Part shown: positions 27,334 through 47,933 of the stretch, one piece after another
How the letters are laid out: the number at the start of each line of letters is the position of its first letter
How positions within the stretch are numbered: position 1 is the first letter of the stretch
Assembly (NCBI GenBank): GCA_012295275.1
Contig: CM022671.1
Span: forward strand, 24,427,822-24,491,821
Length of the DNA stretch: 64,000 bases
Origin: Chrysomallon squamiferum
Taxonomy: Eukaryota > Mollusca > Gastropoda > Neomphalida > Peltospiridae
Direction of reading: 5' to 3'
Position numbers and translations under genes: made by a program
The notes under the pieces: model-generated
Told to the model about the DNA's origin: nothing
Seen by the model: the letters and a program-made list of their open reading frames with translations, nothing else
The model's database searches: none

Positions 27334-29250
27334 AGTGACGTCAACTTCAATGGATGTTGATTGGTACGCGTGTGATGCAATACAACCCACGCTGACCACT
27401 TGTTCACTGTGACGTGTTTTGTCCACAACCAGAGTGACAGATCTCAAGCTGTCCACTAGTTTAGTTGTTATATCTGTAGTGTCAGAGTTTGTGAAAATGT
27501 CTGTCACGTTAGAATTCTTATACAGGACGATATCAACCAGCGGATAGCCTGACGCGATGCATTTGAAAATCAGTTTCTGAAATAAAGAATATTAATTGAT
27601 TGACATTAAAATCAGGTTTTGTCTTTGTGTGTGTGTCTGTTTATATATCTGTATGTTTATATATGATACATATATGTATATATGTATATATGTTTATATG
27701 TATATGTGTGCTTGTGTGTTTGTGTATGTGTTTATGTATGATAAAACAAAAGACAAATAAAGACATCGATAAAAATGACTTTGAAGCTATAAAGTGTAAT
27801 AATAATGATAATGATGATGATGATAATAATAAAATGGAATAAATTTGTATTTGATGAAGTTTTAGCAACAATACACAAAAACGATCTATCAGATTAAGAA
27901 GAAGAGGAAGATGAAAACTGAACAACGACAAGAAGAAGAAGAGAATCGTGGAATAAGACGAATAAATACAATAACCCAAACATTAAAGATTAAAACCTGA
28001 ATCCAGTCTAGAATGAAACACAACATAAACTTTCAAAAAAAAATTAAAACCCATTAAATCAAATAATCGGATAAAATAATTTAAAAAACAATCCATGAAA
28101 TTATTTTTTGTCTTACGTACCTGTTCATTCTGTATAACCGTGCCAGATCCATTCATAATCCTTGCTTGTTTAAAGAAAGGAACGTGCACGTCCTGGGTGA
28201 CAGCAGACTTGTACTGAGATCTGCCACTACACGTGTAAATTCCTGCGTTCTTCTCTCTGAAGTTTTCAATTGTAAACACAGCCTCGTGAACTCCTCCCCA
28301 CAAGTTCAGTTGATGACTCTGAACGGAGACTGTCTCAGGAGGATCAGCTTTTCTTGTTATATAAATATCTCCTAGAAAATTTCCAAAAGCTTTGCACTTG
28401 ATGGAACACGCCTTCCCTTCCTGGCAGGGCTGTGTTTTGTAGTCTTTGTGGTCAACGAAAGAGGCTATGTTATTAGGATAAGGTCTCTTTCTGTTTGTCT
28501 GGTAAAATATGATGCTTTGTGATTCGGTGAGGATCACTTGTGGTTCTGATTCGTTAGTTAAACGAACAACAGCTTCAACAGTCAGCAAACCTTCCATCCT
28601 GTATTTTCCAGTGTCCAGTTTAAAAACGGCTTTGTGCAAATCTTCTGATGCCTCTTCCTCTACAACAAAAGGGTTCGTGTCTTCTGTACTCCAGACTCGG
28701 AATTCCTTGGCTGTAGATGCGTACCTCTTTCCCATAACCACGAAAACGCCACTGGGTGTCACCTGCTGTTCAGTATCGCTGTATGATTTCGGTATTTCGG
28801 CGGTGAATTCTATAATAGTTCCTGGGATAAATTCTCTTCGCCGACTCTGTCCAAGATTAATACCAATAGGCTTAAGATTCATTTCTGTATGACTGGTCGC
28901 ATTTTGTACACTATCCAAACGAACGGTATATTTCAGTGGACCTAAAATTATGTTCACCTGGACTGATTTTTCTACTGAAACTAGTACAGAAGTTCCTGTG
29001 AAATTTCTAAAGTCACTGACAATATCATTTCTGTGATCATCTGCAAAAAGAGTAAAATAAATATTCTCAATATTACACATGCCAACTGAAATCTAGAGCA
29101 ACAATCCTGGTGTAACAAATACAGCGTATTTTCTACAAGTTTCTTGTAAAATTATTCATATTTGTCCTAAGAGGTACCACTTCGTTTTCCTGACTCAGTA
29201 TTATACCAAAATAATGTGAAGAGGTGAAACTTTTCTGATTTACTAACAGA

Positions 29251-29287
<37 letters not shown>

Positions 29288-31099
29288 CTGAACTATCGAA
29301 AAAACTAACTGAAAATTGTATATATCGAACAAGAAAATAAATATCAGCAGAGTATGTAAGAGATAAAACAGAACTGACTTTATATTTATATTTATATTTA
29401 TATTTATATAAAGATGTATATTTGTATTTTCAAATCAAAAAGTATTAACATGAGACTTTTAGAAATTATTCTAAAGATCTACATTTTATAAATATTAATC
29501 GAAATGTACCAATTAAGTATTTTTATATTTGACTACCTCGGATGATCAAATCGTCTTCACGTTGCCAGAATATGTAAGGTTTTGACTCTGCTTGATAATT
29601 CACTTCATATCGAAGTCGCTGTTTGTCCTGCTGAATGCTACATGATAACGGTCGTAAACCATGTACAGATTGTTTTGTTGTCTGTAAAATAAAGAAAACA
29701 ATTGTTATTATTACTGTTGTTGTTCTTCTTCTTGCTGTTGTTACTACTACTATTTCTGCTATTTTTTTATTATCGATGATCATATCAGTGTTCTTGTTTT
29801 TATTTTTTATTTTGCTTTGCTGTTCTCCTTCTTGTTCTTGCTGCTCCTGTTGTTTTACTTTGTTGTTTGTTTTGTTTATTTTTTTTTTTTTTGTTGTTGT
29901 TGTTTTTTTTTTATTATTATTATTATTACTACTGTTTTAAAGAAATATATTTTACTAATGAAACTCACGTTTGATAAATTAATTTATTTATATAAAATAC
30001 CGAGATGACATCTACATATTATACAGACAAACTTGGATAACTCGTACGTTGATCTATTCAACTCAATATCTGCAACAGCTGAGATCCTACACACGTTAGT
30101 AATGTGTGTCTGTATATGTGTGTGTGAGTCTGTGTGTCTGTGTATTAGTGTGTGTGTGTGTGTTTCTGTGTGTGTGTTTAGTAAGTACTTACAGTCGGAG
30201 AGGATGTGGCTTCTGTAAAACTGTCTGTTATATATGGCTCATTTGTTAATTCTGGATCCCAAGGCGAGGCTTCAATGTTCTGGCACAGAGATCTAAGTCC
30301 ATCGATTACCTATTGTACACAGTTGATATTTAATTTTTAAGAATGTATTCACGACATGCCATAAATCATAACAAATCTACCAAATGATATTATATCGCGA
30401 TGCTAAAATACCTAATTCGTTAGGAATGGTAGCCAAAATAGGGAGTAAACCCGTTTATAATTAATGCTTTCATAATTTAGTTTTTATCGCTGTGTCATTC
30501 AGTGAAATTAGTGCGGCTTTGTGTTGTTTTTCCTTGATTATTTTCTACATTTCATTTCTTTCTTTCTATTCTTTTCTTTTTTTTTTTTTTCTTCTTGTTT
30601 CTTTTTCATTGGTTAACAAGATAAAAACAAACTTATCTTTTCTGATTTACTAACAGATTTTAAATATATATAATATATATATATATATTTCTGAGGAATT
30701 ATCGAATGGCTGAAAATTGCGTATATCAAACAAGAAAATAAAAATCAGCAGAGTATCTAAGAACTAAAACAGAACTGACTTTGTAGAGCTGGGCTGCCTG
30801 CTCGTCTTGTCTTTGTTGAAGTCTGTTGTATTTTTCTTCAAGATCCTGATAGTGACGTTTATTACCCTGTGTTGTATAATAAAAACAGGTAGTGTCCGAT
30901 TAGATAAGAAATACATTTCTTGCAATAATTATAAGTAATCCTTTAAAAAAAAAAAATCAGTTAAAACATCAGCAGAAAATGTCTTCTTACAACAGTGCGA
31001 AATTGCCTTGGCAAAACGCCATGCGTTAATGCATCTAAGACATTAAAGGATACAAATACAAAACAGCCACTTACACTTTTTGATTTTTTATCGCTGTCG
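27328..31099 (-). CDS. Secreted Ig-domain protein with N-terminal coiled coil, 6 exons seen, 5' end missing
   Basis: Exons in transcription order: 31075-31099, 30780-30866, 30193-30309, 29537-29681, 28121-29040, 27328-27576. All donors are GT (GTAAGT, GTCAGT, GTAAGT, GTAGTC, GTACGT), all acceptors are AG, and the phases agree throughout. The product begins with a lysine/serine-rich linker (DSDKKSKS), then a coiled coil (HYQDLEEKYNRLQQRQDEQ), a Cys-bearing hinge (GLRSLCQNIEAS) and a Thr/Ser linker. A long beta-rich region follows, then an Ig domain (C-x3-C, later NAGIYTCSG in the DxGxYxC position) and a C-terminal Ig-like domain (FKCIASGYP ... VGCIASHAYQ). There are N-glycosylation sites and no membrane segment. 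The first exon with a signal peptide was not found; a hydrophobic stretch ending in a GTAAGT donor near 31398 is possible but has no in-frame Met. Coiled coil plus Ig recalls mollusc fibrinogen-related proteins, but no fibrinogen domain is present. Function unknown, likely adhesion or recognition. Confidence 0.75.
29230..29381. repeat. Intronic duplication, copy 1
   Basis: Starts TTTCTGATTTACTAACAG, carries an (AT)n core and ends CAGAACTGACTTT. It is matched by 30636-30782. It lies in the intron between exons 29537-29681 and 28121-29040 of the Ig gene. Confidence 0.85.
30636..30782. repeat. Intronic duplication, copy 2, overlapping a splice donor
   Basis: Direct copy of 29230-29381. Its right end crosses the donor (GTCAGT on the minus strand, 30774-30779) of the coiled-coil exon 30780-30866 and enters that exon's last codon. 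Confidence 0.85.
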
Positions 31100-32855
31100 C
31101 TGAAAACGATAAAAGAACAAACATAATAACAATACTTGATAAAGGCCGCAGTGTCAACATCTTTAAACCGTTATAAAAACAATACTGCACATCAGTATTA
31201 GCCACAAAGGAAATAAGTGAGTGTAAACATTATACTACATTGTGACATAAGACCGGTGTATCCTGTCAGAGTATAGGATTTTATTAAGTGTCTGATAAGT
31301 ACGCTGTCCGGTCTTAAAACACTAAGTAATTAAAATGCCTGAAATGTTACTTCATGTGGCAGATCAATTCATAATACACTGATATGTGTGGACTTACGAA
31401 TAAAAATCAATGACAAATAGTGTAAACAAATATATACGTACGTATGTACTTATAAACTTTCATACACACAGATAAATATACGCTCAGACATATGTATGAG
31501 TATATACATATCCACATACAAACAAATACACACACACACACATATACATATACATATATATTCAAACATACATCTATACGTATATACATGCATACATATA
31601 TACATACATATATACATACATATATAGATATATACATACATACATACATACATGCATGCATACATACCTACATACATATATACATACACACATATGCATA
31701 CATATATATATACACACACACATACATATATACATACATACATACAAACGTACAAACGTACATACATTCATACATACATTTAATTTTCCATAACTCTGTA
31801 CATACAGACATAAGTAGTATGCACACACACACACACACACACGCAGCATCTACGTCATCAGCATGTGTGTGTGTGTTTGAAAGAATGACATGTCAAAACT
31901 AGGTAGGAATGGCCGTGTATAAGTATGTACGTATTTGCGTTTATCTGCATAATCATCAGTGTGTGTGTGTGTGCATGTCTGCGTGACACTGAGTGTAAAA
32001 ATTGCCATTGATTCAGCAATTAAAACTATTATATTCGGCTAATTATTTATTATTATAACTGCAGAGATGACATTTTGATAAAAGCATTCAAACCTAGAGA
32101 ATTAAGTCGACATGCATATATTAATTTACATAAAACACGTCTCTGTGTAAAAATAAAATAGCGGTACGGTTCCTGGACGCATAGCCGTCATTTTTAGACT
32201 TGAAAAGAGGTCATGATAGAGTCTTTTATGAAGAAAACCAGTGTAAATTATGTTGGCATTTTCAAGGCAGCCTTGATGACACTAAAAATAAATGTTCTTA
32301 TGTTAGTTTAAATAACACTGACTTTCCATATTTTTGAGCAGTATATGTATGTAATTATGTCCAGTAGTTCGGACTATATTCCTGAAGAAAAAAAAGACAA
32401 ACAAAAAAAATAAAAATTAAAAAAAACATAAATAAATAGACGTCTTGAGTTAATGTATGTATGTATGTATGTATGAATGTATGTATGTATGTTTGTTTGT
32501 ATATATGTGTGTGTGTGTATATGCATATGTATGTATATGTAAATATTAAATAACAATGAAGTCGGAGATTTTGCTCAAATTTGGTAAATTGAAATGTAAT
32601 GATTCTATACTAATGCTTCACTTCGCCTTTACGTACAGGAAAGGGTAATTCCATCACAGAAGAGAGTAATTATTAAATTCTTGAACCATAAATATAATAG
32701 CAGTGTTATTCATATAATTGCTGTTAAATATATGACGGGCGACATTTTTCACAATCACCGATCTCATTCCGTTGTGCATGAAACAAAGGAAGTTCTTCTG
32801 TGGAACGTGACTTATTGGTACATCTCGACAGTTTTTAATTTTGTGCCAGAGAAAT
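31100..32855. other. Head-to-head interval between the Ig gene and VWA gene A
   Basis: The interval contains a large CATA/TACA-rich microsatellite field (about 31430-31790), (AC)n at 31823-31842, ATGT repeats at 32453-32500, and about 300 bases of more complex sequence before the ATG of VWA gene A. The missing 5' exon(s) of the Ig gene and the promoters of both genes should lie here or be nested among the repeats. I could not identify a TATA box for either. Confidence 0.45.
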
Positions 32856-39902
<7,047 letters not shown>

Positions 39903-39980
39903 AAAAAAAAAAAAAAAAAAAAAATGAAAAAGAAATATGAATTGTTTTATCTGTTGGAAAATAAAAACGGAGGTCACTTC

Positions 39981-40011
<31 letters not shown>

Positions 40012-40230
40012 TTACAATAAAAAAAAAAAAAATTGTTTTGTTTGTTTGTTTTAATGTTAAATGATTCCAGTCCATTCGTGTGTATCGGCGTTTGACTCAG
40101 CTTTAACACACTGAATCAGTTTTCTAAATGATTTTGCACGTTAAAGGAAATCACGTGTACAATAAAACAATTCATTATTGCTTTCTTTTCCCACAGTGTA
40201 CCCGATGTAATAAAACGTTTTTAGATGATA
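39903..40230 (+). terminator. 3' UTR and poly(A) signals of VWA gene A
   Basis: After TAA come three A-rich tracts (39901-39924, 39985-40010, 40018-40032), then AATAAA at 40161-40166 and again at 40209-40214. Either signal could end the transcript; the second lies about 310 bases after the stop codon. Confidence 0.6.
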
Positions 40231-40306
40231 CTGGAGTTTTCATGTTTATTTGACTAAAATATGTTTCAGTAATGTTAAAATCCTTTTTCTTTTCTTGTTT
40301 TATTTC

Positions 40307-40348
<42 letters not shown>

Positions 40349-41124
40349 GTCCATTATAGAATAAGATACATGTAATTTAATACTATTAAAATTACAGAAG
40401 CAATAATTGATTGACTAGTATGTAACAGTTATGCAGTCTAGATTATAACAAATATTACAGTGATTACAGGTTGTAGTTAAGTAAGACAGGTAAGACAAAA
40501 AGAAGCTTAATAAATTCAGTCCAGTCTTTTTGTAAAAATAATTACAAACTACTGGATGGAACGTTCCATAAAATAAAATTACGTGGTTAGAAGATTTTCT
40601 TTGAAATGCGATTTCTTTGATTATTAAAGCGTTATATTAAATTGTGGTCCATTATCACCTTCTGTGTTCTTTCATCTGTTGAATATAGTTTTAAATGAAA
40701 ATTGATTTAATAATGTTCTTATTGTATTTGTTCTTTAAACTTTTTGTTCCCTTTTTGTTCTTCTTGTCACTGTTACCATCAACACTGTTATGCAGTATGA
40801 ATGGCTGTCATACAGATTCTCCTTTCAGATTATCTTGCCCTTTGCTCCTTTGTGTTTTCCCTTCAAACTGAGCGCCATCTTTAATATACGGAAGGCTGTT
40901 TCGTTAAAATTAATTATTTATATTATCATATCAAAATCAACAGATGGGACAGTTTGTATTTGAGTAATATGCCCTGGACACAACGTATTATCACGAGCTT
41001 CTGATTTTAATGTTACAACTTATTAAAAAGCATTGGTTGCTATAATAAATAAAATAATAAATTACAACTGCAGCAGTTCTATTCAAAGTATTCCAGCTTA
41101 CAGAATATTTCCTTCGGAAAACGC

Positions 41125-41186
<62 letters not shown>

Positions 41187-41614
41187 AACTACACACTAAA
41201 TTATAATTTCTGGTTACTGTACGTCACAAAGTCATTTCTATAATAATTTTAACAGAGACTCGCTGAGTTTTTATAGGTAGATCATTAATCACTATCACTT
41301 TCCCGATACGTAGATCACTAATCACTTTCACTTTCCCGATCTGCAGTTCTGTCCTTTTAGAGAACTGAAACCAAATTACCACATAAGCCTGCTTTTACAC
41401 ATGCTGGTCGCACATCATTACTGCTGTCGGTTAATTAATGACGTACGGCAATAACGAACTATTCTGAAACATATTTGTACTGTGTTGTATTCTCCAGTTT
41501 AATCCTATCGATAATATCTCTGTTATACATGCGATCCGCTGTAGTACTCAACATTTTTATATCTACACCACTGTTAAAGATCAGTGCACAACGAAAATGT
41601 ATGACCTAGAGATG

Positions 41615-41690
<76 letters not shown>

Positions 41691-41830
41691 TCATACACAA
41701 ATATATACACATACATATTCACATACATATATTCTCATACCTTCCAGGCAAAAACAAATCACATAATTTGATAAACCAGGTTATTTTAATTTAAATATTT
41801 GACAGTGTGTTCATTTCGACTGAACATTTT

Positions 41831-42137
41831 CATCTGAACTGAACAACCCCAAAAATGTCCATTCAAGAAGTTATATAAATAACAGGAGAAATTATAATTA
41901 AATTCTAGTAAACAATATGAATGTACTGGACGCACCCCTACACACATTATATACACCCACGCGCTTTAACATCTGAACTGAATAACCCCCAAAATGACCA
42001 TTCATGAATATGTATAAACAATGAGAATAATTATGAATATAATGTTATTACAGTGCATAATTATAATTAAATTCTAATAAACAGTATGAATGTTTTAACG
42101 CACCCATGCAAACATAATATATACACACGTACTTTAA
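41831..42137. repeat. Two-copy tandem duplication, units of 139 and 168 bases
   Basis: Unit 1 is 41831-41969 and unit 2 is 41970-42137. Both start CATCTGAACTGAA and end in CTTTAA. They share AATTATAATTAAATTCTA and the following ATGAATGT region. Unit 2 carries an extra internal ATAATTATGAATATAA block that explains the length difference. Confidence 0.85.
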
Positions 42138-42164
42138 AATCAGAAGAACGTGTCTATGTGTATG

Positions 42165-42180
<16 letters not shown>

Positions 42181-42260
<80 letters not shown>
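42181..42260. repeat. (GA)n microsatellite
   Basis: About 80 bases of GA repeat directly following a short GT run. Intergenic. Confidence 0.97.
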
Positions 42261-42262
<2 letters not shown>

Positions 42263-45200
42263 ACCAATATATAAATATGTAATATTATAAAATTACGAAA
42301 ATATCAAACCATTTACTATAAAGTAACTACAGATATATGACCTTCAACTAAAAATAAATCTAACTGATTACATAAACACGCAGGACTTCTATCGTTGTAG
42401 AAGTAAACAAGCCAGATAGTTTCAAGCTGATACGCTTTGTATTATTAGTAATATTTAAGAACAATTTTGCTGCATGTGTCCAAACAGTGTCTAAATTTCC
42501 TCTTCTTTTTTTTTCTTGTTTATTGTTTTTCTTTGCTGCTATTGTTGTTATTTGGTTTGTTTTGTCTTGTTTAATGTTGATTCTTTTTTCGTTTTGGAAT
42601 GAAATTTTTTGTTGTTGCTACTGCTGTTACCACTACTATTATTGATTTTTTTTCTTCTTCTTCTTCTTCTTCTTTTTGTCCTTTGGCAGGAAACGGATTC
42701 TGGGACTTTTTGCTTGATTAAAATTTGAATTTTATTGAAGGTTGACTGTTTTATTTTGGAACGAGTGTATGTCGTTGTTTTTGTTGCTGTTGTTCATAAA
42801 CTGTGGGTTTTTTCTATTTATTTTATTACTGTTATTTTGTAAGCTGTGGAGAATTTTCTCTGAAGGCTGTTGCTGTTTTTATTTTATATATCTGGTTCTG
42901 TTTTTTTAGATATTTCAATAATAACTACGTTAGATCTTTACCAGTCATTATTAATATCAGTTACATGACTGCTATATTTACTTAATCCCCATACAGACTA
43001 ATATAACTCTAATTTCGTGATATTTCCAGTGATATTATATGTGACAGCTCTGATTATAGATAAACTGTATGGTTCGTGCTTATGTCAGCTTCATGCACAA
43101 CTGAGAAAAATGATAATATAATTACTTCATGACATTAATTGTCCACACCCTTAATGATATATTATTACACAAAGCTGACTATAATAATAAAAAATAACAT
43201 TTACTTTCACCGCATCAATAAAATGATGTATATGTCTGTGTGTTCATATATGTGTAGGTGTTCTTTATTATTTTATTCTGAAGTTTATCGGGAGATTATC
43301 TCATTTTAAAAACGTTAATTAATCTGTCTACGACTGTGAGTCTGTTATATAAAAGAGGTAGATATTATAATATACCACATACCCTAAAATTGTGTAAAAC
43401 TTGAAATGAACAAATTACACTAAAATAATATTTCTTTGTTTTAGCAATTTAGACTTTTCTGGCTTCAGAAACAATTATATAATATGCTGACTGTAACAGT
43501 ATGGAGTTTACATGTATGTAACTTATTAAATTCCTCAATGTCAAACATCAAAAGCAATAATCTAATGTGATATTTAAAAAGCTCGGAGCTCTTTAATTTA
43601 GCTATTAGTTTCATGTTTACTAATCATAGTCATGCTGCAAGTCGTGACAATTAGGCTAGTGGATGATAAACATCAGCGAACAGTATACGTTGATATTTTA
43701 CATTGCTTAATTAGCACAAATCATTCGTTTTATTATTTGACAAATCATTCGTTTTATTCCGTTTTTTTTTGTGTTTTTTTTTTTCTTCTTCTTCTTTTTT
43801 CAAAAAAAAACAAACATCATTAAGGTTTCAGATGATCAAAACTTAAAGATGATTATTTTGTTAATGTTAAGAACTAGGCTAACAAAATTTCATGGATTTC
43901 CACTTTAGAGTGAGTTTATTTCTGAGAATAAGATGAAAAGTGACGTTTTGACTCTATCCTGAACAATTTCATTTTGAAAAAAATATACAAGTGAATTAAT
44001 ATGTTCATATCTCTTAACTACATGCTAGCACTCTCCACCACCACCACCCATGCACACACACACACATACAAATAACCTAAACACGTATCACGTAATTATT
44101 TCCAGTACCGTTATTCGTGCATCATCATCATTTTCAATTTTGTATGTATTTCATTTTAAAACAACCGAAATACTAACCAGAACTATGACAACTGTAATAG
44201 CTGTAGCAGTAGAAGTTGTTGTAGCTGAAGTAGCTGTTGCATATGTCGGTAAAACAGAATTTAAAATTTTAACACTGATTTGTAACAGTTATAATTACAT
44301 ATTTTTCGTGATAAAATAGGATTAGTTGTAATTGGATTTTCTAATCGGCTTTATTCTGTTAACTGTCGCCTAGCTAGTTTCCTTGAAATCGACAGTAATT
44401 TAGCATGCGAAATCCTTTTAGATTAATTAAAAAGAAAAACGATTTTGGCTTATGCAGAACACTTTTATAAATAGTAATGACCCACTTAAACATGCGTCAT
44501 GACTTCCTAGTTCAAGATTAGGCAAAATAAAAAAAATATATATATATATAATTAAACAACAATGCAAAATGTAGAAAAATAAAATACAATATTTAAATAA
44601 ATAAATAAATAAATAAATAAAACAGCACTAAATCTATTAATACTGTGATAGTAACAACTGTTACAACGCATATTAGTCTACCACTAGTATTACAACAAAA
44701 ATAGCAACAATACTACTATTATTACTATTTCTGCTACAGCTAATACTATTGCTATTTCTGCTACAAGTAATGCTACTATAGTGTTACTAGATCTGCTACT
44801 ACTGTTACTACTGATGCTGCAAATATGTAGAATTATAATTTCAGTTACCATTAATATTCTTATATTTATTTCTTTGTTCGTTTGTTTATTCAACTATTTA
44901 TTGTTTTAGTTGTTGCTTGTTTTGTTTCAGTTTTTTGTGGTTGGACTGATTACTTACTTACTTATTTATTTATTTAATATAATTATTTATATACAGTACA
45001 ATTTTCCATTCACAGCTATATGCCTTTCATACAGAAAGGACATCACATACCACAGTTCTCGATAGATCAGTTACTGATACTGAATGGTTGGTCGATGTAT
45101 AACTGTAATTAGCCAAATTATTTAAATGCATCGAAAAGAACATTGTCTTCCTTTTTATTTGAAAACTAAATAAATAAATAAAATGTCGGAAATTTGAATT

Positions 45201-45968
45201 AACAATACCATGATTTGAACGGGTGAATTTTGATATTCAAAATAAAATAAAAAAGTGTTCAAACGGTCACTCTAAAATGGGTCCTGTATCGAGGCTAAAG
45301 AAATATTATAAATGCGAACCTACACGATTCGACACATTGGTGAAAATAACTAAAAGTTTAAACTTAATATCGGTCTTGTCGTTGATAAATCACCTTTTCA
45401 GAAATCTATAAATTACATTATGAATTCAAGAACTAATTTATTTTTGCGTATACAGCGAAATCAATTGACATCCGTTAGTAAAACAAACAATTTTTTACGT
45501 TTTGCCTTATGTAGAAAACAGTTATCTGGAAAAACAATCTGTATAATGAACAAATTCTGTCCAGCCAAACAGAAAACCGAAGTACTTTCCTGTAATCTGT
45601 TCTTTTAGTTTTCAGATGTACTTTTCTTGTAGTCAGGAAAAAAGAAAAGAAAAAATAAATCTGAAATCTTCCGTGTGCCCTCTTTTCACTTTCAGCCACA
45701 CATACAAACATACGCATTCATCCATCCGTCCATCCATCCATATGTGTGTGTGTATGTGTGTGTATGTATATGTGTATGTGTGTATGAGTGTGTGTATGTG
45801 TATACATACATATATACACACCTATATACATACATACCAGCATACGTTCATGTATGCCTGCATATACAGATATAATTGCTTTCGTTTCTTGGTTTTTATT
45901 CTTGTGGTTTCTACGAGGATTTTTAATTTTTATTAACTTATTATTATTATTATTATTATTATTTTTGT

Positions 45969-46019
<51 letters not shown>

Positions 46020-47933
46020 TTCGTTTAATTATTTATTTATTTTATATGGGGAAGGGGGCAGTGAAGGTGGGGTATAGTCTGTTTTAGTTGTTTTAAAAAC
46101 TTAATTTAATAAAAATAAAAAAAAATGTGTCTTTACTCTGGACCAGTATGCACAGACTCTGCTAAGTACACAATTTCACGCTTTACAGATACACAAACTC
46201 TGTATCTTCTTTTAAAGCAGTAGTTCGAGAAATAAAAGCTATTGATTATTCTCCACATTTGTCGACGTTAAGCACATTATAAAAACTTATTTGTCATTAG
46301 GGGATGACATACGTACGTGCAGTACTCAGACAATGTAATTATGGTTATTCAGGCGTGTTATTTGACGTGGATTAAGTAAGTCATCACAATACCAGAGTAG
46401 ATATATAAGCTGACGTGTGGCATTGTAGTTTTGCTAAAAACATCCTCAGACGTAAGGGTGACAGGCTTAACGTGGAGAAACCAAACACTGCAGACTGAAT
46501 AAGGAATGAGATCTTCTTTTTTTTTCACATGTTTTCTTAGAATGGTCGTTAATAGAAAGTGGAGATATTTTATATAACGAATGAAAAAAAAATGTGTCTT
46601 TTACTTCGTCGTTGGAAAGTAAGTATTCATTTTTGTACATTTCCTCAAGAACATAATGATATATTAGCCAAAAGCAAAGACAGTTTTATATATTTTTTGT
46701 ATCTCTTTGTCTAGAAATAACATTTGACTGTGTCGGATGTTTGCCCACAGAACTATTAGATTTAATAAGTGATGTGTTAATTTTTATGGAACTTGAAGCA
46801 GAGTGGTCCTTTAAAAATTAGGAAGTCGCTAAAGAGCCAGCCATACAGAGAGGTGCTCTCAGAAATGTTGTTATCACTGGTAATGACTAATAATTAACTG
46901 AAATCCTGTATCATATAGAAAATATTACTGTCGAGCACATTGTTCATATTGTTTAACTGCTTCCTAACAATTAGTCTCAAGTGGAAATCTTTTACGTATA
47001 ATGGAAAACAATTTTTTTTATTTATTTATTTTTTTATTTATTTTTTTTTTTTTTTTTTTTTTGTACGGATTACATTAGAGTGCATAATTTCATGATGGCA
47101 TTACAGAAACGTTTCAATGCTAAATATATTCTGAATAATGTGATGTGTTTTAGGTGCGCGAATAAGGAAATGGTTTTATTATAGGCTTTAGTTATGTCGA
47201 TATATTAGTACGGGAAGAGATAATTACCTGTTCAGATGAATATTCCATGAACTTTTATATAACCGTTGAATAAATTATGTGGAAGAATTATAAGTTTCTA
47301 CAAAATGGATGTAAAATGTTACCCAAGCGTGTTCTATTATTTTTCTTTTTTTTTTCTTTTTTTTTACTTTAATATTTACAGATGTAAAAATCATAATAAT
47401 AATGAAAATAAATAAATAAAATGCATATATATATGTATGTGTGTATGTATGTGTATGTATGAATGTATGTGTATGTATATACACACACACATATGTGTGT
47501 GTGTGTGTTTATGTATGTATGTATTTATGTATGTATGTATGTATGTATGTATGTATGTATGTGTGTATTATGTATGTATGTATGTATTATGTATGTATCA
47601 GATAAAAATCATACGTAGCTATTTCTTAACTGTATTATTACACTTATTTGGATCATGTTCCTTTCCAAAAAAACAAAACTTTTCTCTATTTTTTTATTTT
47701 TTTATAATCTACTGTATAATATAACTTGAACTACATTCATAAAGAAACACATCTTGAAAATAATATCCATAGCAATGATGAAATCCTGGATCTCTCTCCG
47801 ATGCTGCTTATATTATAAGAAAATATTCTACATATTATTGTACGCATGAGTATTTCGTTATTGGATAAAATATTACGTTAGTCCATCTTAAATATTACAT
47901 AATCAATCTGGACTAATGAAACTGAATATATAT

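Larger units (their letters stand above)
40231..47933. other. Gene-free stretch between VWA gene A and the GPCR, left part
   Basis: No supportable exon. Contents: poly-T about 40310-40345, (CA)n 41128-41170, a 32-base tandem duplication 41277-41341, (GT)n-(AT)n about 41614-41690, a larger tandem duplication 41831-42137, (GA)n 42181-42260, TTC repeats at 42655-42675, AAAT repeats near 44600, TTTA repeats at 45965-46022 and ATGT repeats at 47500-47600. A TATA-like box at about 46402 is not followed by a gene. Confidence 0.6.

Noticed and set aside
28166-28892. Plus-strand open frames across the Ig exon
   Set aside because: Antisense shadows of the 920-base Ig exon on the minus strand.
30193-31099. 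Ig gene as a fibrinogen-related protein (FREP)
   Set aside because: No fibrinogen domain follows or precedes the Ig domains; the gene stops at 27328. Only the coiled coil plus Ig content is similar.
31430-31790. CATA/TACA array as a CRISPR-like or other structured array
   Set aside because: Plain tetranucleotide microsatellite without unique spacers, in a eukaryotic genome.
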